A DNA stretch of 48,538 nt from Plantago elongata (GCA_036897095.1 JAYMSP010000523.1:1-48538), one strand, 5' to 3'; counted from the stretch's first letter, positions 24,301-34,783 are shown. The notes: generated from the letters alone by a model not told the origin. Program-made: numbers and translations.

Positions 24301-26774
24301 AGTGAGTCTGAAAAGAGTCACTAAGTGCTCTTTTTCAAGACGGCTTTTACAGAAAGTAGAACTGCTCAAGAGTGTGTCGAATTACCTTTAATATATGTCA
24401 CACCATTATCTGTAACCTTAGTGGAAGCAATTTGCAATGATTTCAACTTTGCAAGTCCTGTGACAAAGATAAGTTGATTTCAGCCCAACAAAAATCACAA
24501 CAGAAATCCTTTGTCCACGGCTACGCTTGTGAATAAAAAGTTTTCTAATTGAACGTTTCAGCTCAGCAAGTACATTAGTCAAGAGTCGAGACCTAGCAAA
24601 CAGTTCTCTCCGAACCACAAAATAATTTCTGCCAATACTGCATGTTACGACTTTGATTTCATACATGATGGACATAACTGAACAGCAAGGTACATAATCT
24701 ACACAAAGATGTGCATAGGTTCTCGAAACGAAGAAGCTAATTGATGTACTATAGAAGGGGGAGGGAACATTACAAGAAATAAGAATGCTTAGAGGTTTCA
24801 AATAAGATGAGATAAGCTACCTGAGAGCGCTTTCATATCATCATCACCAATGCAACTGCAACAATTGACATTCAGAGATTCGAGCTTTGAAAGTCCTAGA
24901 AAATTAAAATAGGAGTTGGTGAGCGGGGAAAAGATCATGGTTAGAAGATCCACAGATTTACTAGAAACATGCTCCATATCACAGACTATGTTATCCAGAC
25001 TCTTCAATTCCCCTTGCATATTTGTGTCAGACTCAGACACCCAACACTCCAACGTGAGAATGGCTATACGACATTTTATTTTATGCCAAAAAGCGACTTC
25101 ATTTCACGAAATAAATAGCTTAATCCGACACCAGTATACATATACACACCCAAATCTGGGTAACATAGGACAAGCAAGTGTTATGCGCCAATTCCGTGTA
25201 AAGAGCACATGGGCTGGGGGAAGTGGGACAGTTTACTAGTAAGGATATCATTATTTGGTACCCCCCACCCTACAGAGGAATAGTTAGGATACATGAGACC
25301 ATCTGAAGTAACCATTTATGCCCATGTTATATTCATATCACAAACAAACCATGGGGGCCATAACACATTCGCAGCAACCGGACTAGGAAGCATGTACCAG
25401 GGTCAGTGTGAAATCACCCCATAATCTTCATCAACACACTGGAAGTTGCATTATAAAATTTATTATAAATTACGCCATGACTAAGAGTGGTTGAACGAAC
25501 CTTTAACGTGAACTAGGCCTCCCATGATTTTTGGGCATCGCTCCAAGTCCAACTTCACCAAGTTAATTAACCCAGATAAGTAACCAAGTCCTTGGGCCGT
25601 GATCAAGTTGTTTCTTTTGATACATAGATTTGTCAGATTCGGAAGACCTAAAAGCATGATGAAACAATAAAACAAGTTAACTATTGTGGTGAATGCCTTC
25701 AAGTTCTGAAAAAAGACTAGAACATTATCCACCTTACTCTATCTATACTATGGCTGGACATGAACAAGATTAAACAGCACAAGCATTTCTATTTTTTTTT
25801 TGAAATGGCTAAAGGGTGACTCGAACCCCCGACCTATTGGTTGGAGGTGAAGTGTCTTACCAACAGCACAAGCTTTTCAATAGGCAATAATAGATAAGCA
25901 GCGAGACCATAGAAGACTATAACTTGAGATCATCCTTGTTTTACATGAACCAAAAATTGTACATATCAAGAGTATTGTAATATATTAGGATGTCCATATT
26001 GTTGTAGCAATTTGAAAATCATTAGAATCATATGTCCTCAATGGAAGGAGGATCCGTACCACTTATATGCTCCAATCCCCTGTCCGAAATCAGATCACAG
26101 TAGTTCAAGTTCACAGCTTGAATACTTTTGCAATTTTTCAAATAGCTTAACCCTGAGTCAGTAATATCTGAACCCGAAAGATCAACAGATAGTAGAGATG
26201 AACCCTGTGAAGTTACAACATCCATCCAACTATCATCAACACCAGGGTATTCTCCAAGGTTAACATCCTGCAAGAGACGTGTCATGTGTCTATCAGCCAT
26301 TTTATCATTAAAAGAAACGGATGCACCCAATATTAACCCAACAACGCTATAAAGCATACCTCAAGGGCACAGTCACGAAAAGCCTCAAGTATAGAATCTG
26401 TCAGGCTTTGTGAACAAACCAAATCATCAAAAATAAGTTGACTTATGTCCCTTGGCAGCATGGAGAAGGATTTGTAATTGCCTATGTCCTTCAATGTAAC
26501 AAAATGATCATCAATAAACTAGAATATGCTCTGGCTAATATACCACATTCAAATAGACTGAAACTCTATGACATACTTCTCGAATCTTATGTATGCACAA
26601 ATCGATAAGTGGGGGGCAATTTTGTTTCCCCTGAACAACATCCATGGACGCCCTAGAAAACGAGAGTCCTAGCCATTTCGAGCTTCCACTTTTGAAATAT
26701 CTCCCTGAAACCCCCCTTTGAACGTCATCATCATTGGCCTGTTGGTCTCTCTTCCTGGAACACACTCCCCCCAT
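21345..26774 (-). CDS. leucine-rich repeat protein, At1g15740 type
   Basis: Fifteen exons in phase: 26577-26774, 26360-26488, 26060-26267, 25501-25647, 24821-24895, 24386-24457, 23853-23924, 23520-23591, 23353-23424, 23098-23169, 22778-22849, 22276-22419, 22069-22140, 21806-21952, 21345-21529. Together 1737 nt, 578 aa; the Arabidopsis protein is about 585. The N-terminus MGGVCSRKRDQ fits N-myristoylation (Gly2, Ser6) with a palmitoylatable Cys5, so membrane attachment is likely. LPRDISQLIFDDLV (about 77-90) is faintly F-box-like. From about 120 to the end are RNI/cysteine-containing-like LRRs (SLNLSFTVVTDGGLRKLSGL; HLDLFGARITDSG). Many exons are exactly 72 bp, one 24-residue repeat each, all phase 1. 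Function is unknown. Intact. Confidence 0.96.
23764..23800. repeat. 18 bp tandem duplication in an LRR intron
   Basis: CAAATGTCTACAACCAGC occurs twice, back to back, in the intron between exons 7 and 8 of the LRR gene. No expected effect on splicing. Confidence 0.6.
25785..25861 (-). mobile_element. mini-SINE copy 2, in LRR intron 3
   Basis: On the minus strand: tRNA-like head (TTGGTAAGACACTTCACCTC, box-B-like GGGTTCGAGTCAC) then CCCTTTAGCCATTTCA and a poly(A) tail. It lies between AACAGCACAAGC at 25773-25784 and 25862-25873, a perfect 12 bp target duplication. It has the same orientation as the host gene, 400 bp intron, away from splice sites. Confidence 0.85.
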
Positions 26775-26842
26775 TCAGTGCTAGTATACAATCTTATTTA
26801 CATCAATGAAGTTTCTAGCAATGCTACATACACGGCACCGCC

Positions 26843-27641
26843 CTGCAAGTCAAAAATAGCCAAGCCACATCAAACAATATTACAAATTTGCAATCAAATA
26901 CAACTTTTATAAATGAGTTGAAGTATCTTTTTGTCAAACTGTGCAAGTAATGAAGAGAAAATACACTCAAGTGCATAACAGATGAAGTAAACAAAGGCCA
27001 CTGGAAGAGACATGTGCCATAACACTTCTCAGTTCTCACTCACACAAAGCTGATCAATCAGGCATAAGCACTAAAAAGCTGATTACTGAAAGCTTATATC
27101 AATCTAGAAGCTGTTTACATCAGTGAAATCAGGCAAAACAACGAAAAGTTTCCATCTTTCACCCAACCAAAAAGGAAGGAAAAAAAAAAAACTCCTAATA
27201 CTTCACAAACACTGCTAAACCTGTTAGAAAACAAAATAAAGTATTTTCTTGTCAAACTGCACAGGTATGAAGAGCAAATACACTCAAGTGCATAACAAAT
27301 GAAGTAAACGTAGCCGAGACACTTCTCAGTTCTCACTCACACAAAGCTGATCAATCAGGCATAAAAACAAAAAAGTTGATTACTGAAGCTTATATCATCA
27401 ATCAAGAAGCTCTTTACATCAATTCAATCACACCAAACAACAAAAAGCTTCCATCTTTCACCCAACCAAACAAAAAAAAACTCACTAAACCTTTCACAAA
27501 AACAAAATCAAGAACTAGTGTCATAAGCCCAAACAATCTCATTTCACATAGTCAAGGTAACAATTGATAACACAACAAGAAAAAAAGAGAGAGACCCACT
27601 ATCAAACACTCAATAAGAGTACCAATCAAACACTCACATAC
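26843..27641 (-). other. predicted 5'UTR intron of the LRR gene
   Basis: On the minus strand a donor CTACT|GTATGTGAG (GT at 27641-27640) and an acceptor TTTTTGACTTGCAG|GGCGG (AG at 26844-26843) bracket 799 bp, leaving a 68 bp UTR exon before the ATG at 26774. The sequence above the donor (27642-27840) is rich in CTCTCT, typical for plant 5'UTR first exons. Inferred; no transcript evidence. Confidence 0.5.
26930..27500. repeat. tandem duplication of about 300 bp in the 5'UTR intron
   Basis: Two diverged copies in the same order: GTCAAACTG (26933 and 27251), ACACTCAAGTGCATAACA(G/A)ATG, CACACAAAGCTGATCAATCA (27041 and 27338), then TCCATCTTTCACCCAACCAA. The offset drifts from 318 to 297 bp through indels. 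Confidence 0.8.
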
Positions 27642-27945
27642 AGTAGACAGAGAAACACAGCTTCTTATCATTTTATCCACAAAACAAAATGATCAGAAAC
27701 AAAATTGAAAACGTAGAGCTTCCTAAGTTTCTCACTTCCTATGTTTTCTCGGAGATCATCAGTCTTGTCAAGAAACTTGTTTGCTTTTGTTGTAGAGAGA
27801 GAATTTGGAGAAAGATAGAGAGGGAGAGAGATAAGTCTGTGTGCTTTGAGTTACAGTGTAAGGGAAAGAAGAAGAAGATGAAGCGTACACACGTAGAGCT
27901 GATACTAAGCCTAGTTCCGAACCAATGGATGACTGCCACGTGAAT
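27642..27945 (-). promoter_or_regulatory. 5'UTR exon / promoter area of the LRR gene
   Basis: On the minus strand, 27800-27832 reads as a run of CTCTCTCCCTCTCTATC type, a common feature of plant first-exon leaders. The transcription start cannot be placed. A plus-strand ORF here (27689-27943) is the mirror of that leader. Confidence 0.35.
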
Positions 27946-28463
27946 TGTAACTCAGGTTTGGAGTTTGGTTTGGATGAGAAAGTTGATTGATCAAGTGGAT
28001 AAGTTAGAGAGCATTTTCAGTTTGGGTGGGTCCAAGAGATTTACTTGTTTGGATATTATTTTTGTAGAATATTTAAAGATATTTTTGCAAGGTTACTTTT
28101 ATATTCGAATTATTGAGTTCAAAATTATTTAGTGCAGTTCAATTTAATTTTTACTTTTTCTACATTACAGTTTAATTTTAAGTTTATTAAGTCATGTTTT
28201 ATTCAGATAAAAATAATATATAAAAATAATATAGCCTAACTAAATCTTCTACTATACAATCTAAATCGATTGAATATTTATGTACAGACGAATTATTGCT
28301 AAGAAAATCATTAACTTTGTCAATCAAAACATTTGCATGGTCTTCGTTGGTAGTTTTTTTTCTTTGAAATAAAAAGCTATCGTTTTACGTAATATGTGTG
28401 TTCAACATTTTTGTACAATAGATGAATTAGTAAATTAGAAAATAAAAAATATTAAAAATAATA

Positions 28464-28679
28464 CTTCCTCCGTCTTGGATTTATCTTTCTTCGGGATCGA
28501 CACAAATTTAAAAAAAATATTGAATAAAGTAGGAGAGATGGTGACAAGGTAGGAAAAATAATGAATAAAGTAGTACAAATAGTGACCAAAGTATGGGGAA
28601 GAAGGATTTATCATTTAAGGGATGAGAAGATGAAGTTGAGACGGACTAAAACAGAATATGAGAATATGGATGGAGGAAG
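28464..28679. mobile_element. Stowaway-type MITE
   Basis: 216 bp. CTTCCTCCGTCTTGGA at one end and the inverse of CTTCCTCCATCCATA at the other; flanked by TA at 28462-28463 and 28680-28681. The CTCCnTCCGTC TIR and TA target duplication define the Tc1/mariner-derived Stowaway group. Confidence 0.85.
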
Positions 28680-29836
28680 TAGATAAAACGAAAAACTTGT
28701 GTTCATGGGATTCCAATCGTGCACCGTTTGCTTAAATAGTGATACGGATAGTAAAAGTTCATGATAAAGTTAAATTGAATATATAAGTATAATAAACGGA
28801 TAAAATTTGAATTCGATAGATTTGTTAAGATAGGCTTGTATCTACGTTGATTAGAAAATGTACATATCAAAAATATTATTACTATTAGGATAATAATGTT
28901 GCTTTATCCATTTCATTCATGTGGGCCCCTCTGGAGTGGGTAATGTTGTACGCAAGTGTTTGTTTGGAGTTTCATAATGGAAAGTGATTGCGTGGGATTA
29001 ATAACTAGAAGGAATCATCATTAGGTTAATTGATAATGACTTCAAGAATTAACAATCTTGAATTATTGCTTTGTTTAGTGTGTCACTTGAAACATGGGAT
29101 ATGATTCATTGGGTGGTTGATTTAAGGGAGATTCCATCTAGTAAATTATATGTGTATTGGAGAATGTAGGTAATATAAGTTTGATTATTCCATTTTTTTC
29201 TCATAAACGTTAAAAGATGAAAATTTGCTAGATGATTCATACGAAATTAGTTTAGGCGACTAATTCAAGCATTCCCAACACACATACTGACATGAACATG
29301 AGATATGAGCCTTTAGTAGGGCAAGGCTGACATTGCAGGGTCGGGATTTAGATAGAGTGTTTTTTAATATTCGAGGTAATCGATTTTTGGACTCTTAATG
29401 CCTATAAATATAGGTAAAAGTCTTGAAGGGTGAATAGACTACTAAAATAATTTGACAGGAGGAGAATGATATGATAATGTAATTAGATCATGTTGTATAC
29501 TATGTTAGATTGGTCATACTGATATTACAAGAAATCACTGCGACAGTTATTGTGTTAACCAAGTGTTTATGGTGTGTTTTTGTTGAACTTATGCAGTGTG
29601 TATGATCACACATCAAATACAAATGTAATAAGTAAATATCACAAACTTATATGGTTTTAGACGATGGCATGATTCCTCAACTAGTCCATTTTGTTGGCTT
29701 GATAGGCTAAATTCAGTCATATGAGTTGGTTTACAACTTACACGGTGTACAACTCGTAGTATAATAGAAATAAAATCACAATCACTAAAACCTACCTTCC
29801 TTGTGAATATGTTTCATTGGAAGCCCAAACAATTAT

Positions 29837-29972
29837 GTTGTGTTCTATTCAACTAAAAATCAATTAAATTATGTTAAGTTCAGTTCAACTCGGGTTAGTT
29901 ATAATTTATACCTTACTTCAGTTAAATTCAGTCTAATTCAATTCAGTAAATCTCAGTTGAAGAGGACACAAC
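29837..29972. mobile_element. small TIR element related to 13263-13463
   Basis: 136 bp with GTTGTGTTCTATTCAACT at the left and the inverse GTTGTGTCCTCTTCAACT at the right. The interior again consists of AGTTCAGTTCAACT / AATTCAGTCTAATTCA runs. No clear target duplication. Confidence 0.6.
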
Positions 29973-30155
29973 CTTAATCTACAAATGCAGCCTCTTTCGG
30001 TCGACTAAACCACTTTATGCATTGGATGGCCTTTGGTTTGTTCTAAAAGTAGAGTGTATTACGTTAACTTGAAAGGTTTGGATGTCTCTCATTTTTTGGG
30101 TTTTGGAGATTTCCTGTATAAGATATTTATGTGAGAGCTTGAGAGTTTCAATTGT

Positions 30156-30251
30156 TTCGAACTTCTCCACAAGTGTTACTGTTAAGGTTCGAACTTCTCC
30201 ACAAGTGTTACTGTTAAGGTTCGAACTTCTCCACAAGTGTTACTGTTAAGG
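30156..30251. repeat. three perfect 32 bp tandem repeats
   Basis: Units at 30156-30187, 30188-30219 and 30220-30251, each TTCGAACTTCTCCACAAGTG followed by TTACTGTTAAGG, appear identical. A recent expansion; it falls inside no gene. Confidence 0.95.
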
Positions 30252-31099
30252 TACATGTAGTGTTTGCAATAAATTCGAATCTACAATACTTATATATGTG
30301 TTATTTAGGTAGAAGTTTTTATTTTTCAATAACTATACATCGAGTATGTCTTATCACGCATCAATGAGAACTCTTTTTATGTCATATTTCCATTGTACAT
30401 TTTTTGGGTTATTTTTACTCTGCAGTATCACATCAATGAATAATTTTCTCAAATGGTATCTATTGGTATCTATTGCCATAAAGTGGTGTTGAACAAAAGT
30501 TTTCACCGTATCTAATCCCGTATTTAATCCCCGGAAAACTCTAGTATGAAACTACTTTAACTTCTTGGGAAAAATCTTTAAAAAAATATCATAAGTTGGG
30601 ACATTTTCGGAATATGTACCCTATTTTGTGATTGCTCGAAAGTCCGAAAAAGGTACCATAAGAAGGCACTGTCATGGGATAAAACTCTAATGCGTATGAA
30701 AAATCCGGCCACTACGGTACTACACTAGTTCGCCTCAAGACTAGGTTGTAATACTTATATCATAGTGCAGAAAGTGTGTATGAATAGTAGATAGCTTTAA
30801 AGTTTGCAAGAACACTTAATTTGTTCCCACCTGATTTAGAGAAGAGTGATGATCTATCTAGAATATTCTATCTCTAGAACTTTCTACTACTTTCATTCTC
30901 TATAAACTTAAGATTATTTTAGAGAATTAATATGAATCTTCTAGATAATTTCTTCGTGGACTTAAACTTTTGGGCTTGAACCACGGGACTGTGTGATTTA
31001 CTCAATCATAAAATATGACTATTAATATTTTTTAAAAGATTATGTCGCGTGGATGAAATGTTACCATCAGGTTGTACTCACTCCCGTGTAGGTGGCACT

Positions 31100-31990
31100 A
31101 CTGGTACCCAGTAGTGCAGAAGGTTCACCTATGTGTGCATGTGCTGTCCATCCCGCATTAATTCGATTCAAATTGAAAGTCGAAAGTCGAAACAATCGAT
31201 AATGCCGAATTGCCGCCCATGACATTTTGCCTCGTCGTCGACTACGTCGCCTCATCATCGTCGTCTCGTCATCGACTCATCCAGTTTCTTCAATCGTAAG
31301 CAACCACTATTCTATTCAATTCAATTTCATTTCCATCTCTTCCTTTATATTACTGTCATTAATTCATCAATGTTCCTGCTAATCATTTCAATTTCACCAT
31401 ATTTCATCACTTGCTTGCTCGATAATTTGCACTATTCCATTAATCGATCAATTCTCAGTACATTCGTTAATTTCCATTGTTTAATTTGGAATTTTAGGTA
31501 CGGAGTGTAAACTAGCCGTTACTAGCTACTGGTCGCAACAGTTTATGCTGATCGGTTTCGAATTTTCGTTGTTGTTGTTGTGGTGGTGGAGGATAAATCA
31601 GATCACCACGCCACCAGCTTATTTTAGACCACATACTTATATATATTATAACCATCAGCATCACTTGCTTTTGGATTTCGCAGCCTAGTTGATCGTCTTG
31701 TCATTTTGCAGCTTCTGTTTAGTCATTCGCAGGAGCATTCAGGTCGATTGTGAACTTGCTTCGTCTCTTTTCGTGACCAGGGACCTGTAAGTTTGAAATA
31801 TCAGATAATGATTTCATTGTGGCTTTTGTGCACTGTGTGATTGTCATCACGGACTAGAATTGACAGGTTTGGAGTATGGAACGTAGATGGGAGCGGTCGG
31901 ATGGATCACCTTCTTCTTTTTCTTCATCAGAAGAATGTTCGACTTCTCCTCTTCCAATGACTTTTCCTGTAAGTGTTATTTACACAAGGA
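31100..31990 (+). other. candidate spliced leader / antisense transcript start
   Basis: GC-richer, CGTC-rich sequence (31220-31290) ends at a strong donor CAATC|GTAAGC (31296). Acceptors TTTTGCAG (ends 31711) and ATTCGCAG (ends 31732) precede a short segment with donor CCT|GTAAGT (31787). Another acceptor TTGACAG (31866) precedes an ATG at 31876 opening 31 codons (MERRWERSDGSPSSFSSSEE...) to a donor CCT|GTAAGTG (31969). The peptide is not recognised. This is either the head of an unknown gene or a non-coding transcript running antisense into the MADS-type gene at 32242-34783. Only splice-site patterns support it. Confidence 0.35.
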
Positions 31991-32241
31991 TCATGTAAGT
32001 TATTCTAATATGTGCTTGCTATTATCAATATGTTTGCAAATTAATCTTCGTATTTGTTACTACATTTTATTGTTGTTGACTTGTTGTGTAGTTTAGGTAT
32101 GAGATTAGACATTCACACACCCGGACTGTATAATTTTAAGGCATATCAGATTGCTAGGTGTCTGAATTCTGATCATGTTCTAGAATGTCGCATACTCGCA
32201 TTCATCCTGCAGTAGTATATCTACTTGATAATTCGATGAAT

Positions 32242-32332
32242 CTATTCCGCATAAATGGTTTCTAGGGATGATTCCATTGTCTTCCCCTCTCCAGCTGTAG
32301 CATTGGGTTCGGATATTTTATTTTGCATTATA
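32242..32332 (-). pseudogene. possible C-terminal exon remnant of the FLC-like gene
   Basis: On the minus strand one frame reads IMQNKISEPNATAGEGKT then a short Ser/Glu stretch to TAG (32244-32242). Position and preceding IA(I)M-type text suit the last exon of an FLC-like gene after 'LMQ'. The phase does not join cleanly: the nearest AG (CATAG, 32335-32334) would demand phase 1, while the exon before ends in phase 0. TTTATT at 32066-32071 is AATAAA on this strand, about 170 nt further on. Tentative. Confidence 0.3.
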
Positions 32333-32387
32333 GCTATGTTTCTTGAATAAAAGAGGGAGAGCACCCCTAGTGTCTTATAAACCCAAT

Positions 32388-32429
32388 TTGCATAAGTATC
32401 TCATTTCTGCCATAAACCAGCATTTGTTC
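32388..32429 (-). pseudogene. exon 6-like relic of the FLC-like gene, splice sites lost
   Basis: Exactly 42 bp, the usual MIKC exon 6 length. It encodes EQMLVYGRNEILMQ, alignable with the end of the K domain (family EKxLxxENExLxxQ). On the minus strand it is preceded by CATGG instead of an AG and followed by ATTGGG instead of a GT. Both canonical dinucleotides are thus one base off. Skipping it would keep frame. Confidence 0.5.
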
Positions 32430-32670
32430 CCATGACATACTCAATGATTCAAAACATCAAAATGATATTCCCAATCAAGATGATCTAAACTGAAACATAC
32501 GATGGGAGTTCCATATTTTTAGCATCGCTTCAGTAAATAAGACTCAGTTCTAGAATTTCTGAACGACTATTAGTCAAAATGACTTATACTCGGAAACCTA
32601 CTGCAGGATGTTCTCAAACACAAGTTATTAGCTTAATAGACGTAATTTGTTGATGCCTAGCAGAGCATAC

Positions 32671-34783
32671 CTTTTCTTGAAGGTTTGAGATGGAATCCAG
32701 CAGTAGACGTGACTGTATTGATTGGACAAAAGAGATTGTAAAAATAATTAAACTTTCGCAAGGTGATAAAATTATCCATAAAAGACTTGGCATGATGAGG
32801 ATGAGCAGAAATTCTGGTACACAATTAAAAAAAAAAAAAACTAAGCAGGACTAGGCTATTATTTTACCTATTCAGGCACTCAACTACATGACCAATTGTT
32901 GCAAGTTCACATTACTAAATTGTTTAACCTGTTCTCCAACAAATTCATGTACTGTTTTGGCATATGGCGAACATTAAAATATCCAAGCCTTTTAATAATT
33001 TCACTCAGTTAGTCATTTATCCCTAGATAACTGCACAATGCAAATGCAATGAAAGAAATCATATCATAGACTCATGTTCATCTGTTTTCTCAACATCAGT
33101 TAGTTGCATAACTTGATTGGAAAGTTCAGGGGAATGATTACTGATATGAGTCTCAAATAGAAGAAACCTTTTTTAATCTTGTCTGTATCAGTGCGTCCTG
33201 AAATTGATTCTCCAGAATCTGAAGGTCATTCACACTCTGGTCAATTAAAGGCTCCTCATGATCCCTGTAGAAAAGAGAAAACTGATGTGAGAAAATCATG
33301 AAGACTTGATCATAGAATCATGAAAGATATAAGGGGTTGATCTGTTGCCTTTCAATGATTTCGAGGAGCTCTCCAGTTTTGAGGAAGCCTCCGTATTCAG
33401 AGTTCTGATCCTGATATGCAGAAAGTAATGGTCAGTTGCAGCCAACTGCAACATTTTTGTACTCATACGACCCTACTCATACATGCATTGCACAATACGC
33501 GGGAATAGTGAGGGGGATATAAGTATATATTAGGAATATCAACAGATTTAGTAATTTTACAGGGTTAGGTAGGCTTTCGCCCTGCCAGAAAAATGCGCTT
33601 AATCAGAGCATGCATGTCATTAAACATTGTCTATAAGGCAATTCTATTTTTTTTCCGATAAACTTCCATTAAAAATATTATGACTTACGTACTACTCACA
33701 GTCTCACACAATAATAGTAATGAAAATATATGAGATACTATATAATAACCGAATTAACAAAAAAACTTTGTTGGTCGGTTAATAATAATAATAATAATGA
33801 TAATAATAATAATAATAATAATAATGATCATCATCATCATCATCATCATCATCATAATAATAATAATAATAACAATAATAATAAAAAAAATATTTTCTTA
33901 ACTAAATTATAATTAGGGCACTCGACAATGGGGTGGATAATCTTGTTGTACTTGGCAATTAGTTATAGTCCATCAGATCAAAGATCCAATGTCTATAAGG
34001 CGTTGCATGATATCAGGCAGTGCTGACAGCTGACAGTAGAAGAGCCGAAGTTAATTTATCTCCTACTAGGAATTTTGTTCATTTTTCATTTCTATATTCT
34101 AGACTGTTTTGAGAGGTCTTGGAAATATAGGTTAATGCAGTGGTTTGTTCATATTTCGTTCACACGATCTTATCATATTGGTTGTGGGGCTATGCTCCGA
34201 ATCCTTGAGTTCTTTCAAATTACCTACCTGTTCTTATTCAATTCTGTATCAGAGCCTTGTTCTTCTTCTACAATCCATGGCACACAAAAGTTCTTTTCAT
34301 CGACCGCTCCTTCCAAATACATATTTCAAAGGTCAGTGGTGGTTTAGATGTTGAGTTCCAGACTTTCCCTGGCTTTACCCATGAAATGCAGTCTTGCTTT
34401 TGTATTTAGCTCCTAATTTTTGCAGTTCTTGTTTTCCTCCAGAAAAAACACATTGCTAACTCTCCTAAGCGAAATAGAAATACTCAAAATCTTCTTAATT
34501 TATGCAAAAGCCATATACATTCCCTTATTTATGCAAGTACCAAAAACTGCCAATTTTTTCATAAAGAAACCAATTCGAACAAATTAAACATGCACTCACT
34601 GTTCTAGAAAAGAATGTGCAGGCACTATGTAATACTATGTTTTGTCAGTAAGTTATTCACTTAATAAGCGCGAGATCTGTTTGTGATCAAGAAGAAAACC
34701 TTACTTGATTCACTAAATCTCTATTGGAGCCTCTTTCGTCAGTTTCTTTGCATTCATGATATCGTTCCAGGACCTCAGGAAGG
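32671..34783 (-). CDS. FLC/MAF-type MIKC MADS-box gene, I and K domain exons only (partial)
   Basis: Four exons in register: 34705-34783 (79 bp, LPEVLERYHECKETD...), 33349-33410 (62 bp, DQNSEYGGFLKTGELLEIIE), 33168-33264 (97 bp, DHEEPLIDQSVNDLQILENQ then FQDALIQTRLKK) and 32671-32712 (42 bp, SRLLLDSISNLQEK). Lengths and phases match MIKC exons 2-5: entry needs two bases from a 185 bp-type MADS exon. 'GELL...ER...EEP..DQ...DL..LE.Q...AL.QTR.KK' is the K-domain pattern of FLOWERING LOCUS C-like proteins, floral-timing repressors. The K domain forms coiled coils for dimerisation. Intron 3 starts GC not GT. I found no MADS-box exon in the window, and the 3' end is doubtful. It may be a gene with a very long first intron or a decaying copy. 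Confidence 0.75.
33781..33892. repeat. compound (AAT)n-(ATC)n-(AAT)n microsatellite
   Basis: About 110 bp of AAT repeats (about 33781-33824), ATC repeats (about 33826-33855) and AAT repeats again, in the intron between FLC-like exons 2 and 3. Likely length-polymorphic. Confidence 0.95.

Larger units (their letters stand above)
27946..31060. other. intergenic, repeat-bearing
   Basis: Holds a Stowaway MITE (28464-28679), a TIR element (29837-29972) and three tandem 32 bp units (30156-30251). The rest is AT-rich with no reading frame worth calling. Confidence 0.6.

Noticed and set aside
25785-25861. tRNA gene
   Set aside because: A- and B-box-like motifs are present, but there is no acceptor stem and no complete anticodon arm; it ends in poly(A) and has target duplications, so a SINE fits.
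27689-27943. 84-codon plus-strand ORF
   Set aside because: It is the complement of the CT-rich leader of the LRR gene, rich in Lys/Arg/Glu by composition.
30015-30236. 73-codon minus ORF
   Set aside because: It mostly translates the 32 bp tandem repeat; no other support.
31067-31258. Arg-rich minus ORF
   Set aside because: Chance frame opposite the CGTC-rich leader-like sequence.
32342-32382. Intron joining exon 6-like and last-exon-like segments of the FLC-like gene
   Set aside because: GG|GTTTATAAG to TTCAAG would be phase-consistent, but only 41 bp, below the plant intron minimum.
33730-33912. Poly-Asn/His ORF
   Set aside because: Translation of the AAT/ATC microsatellite.
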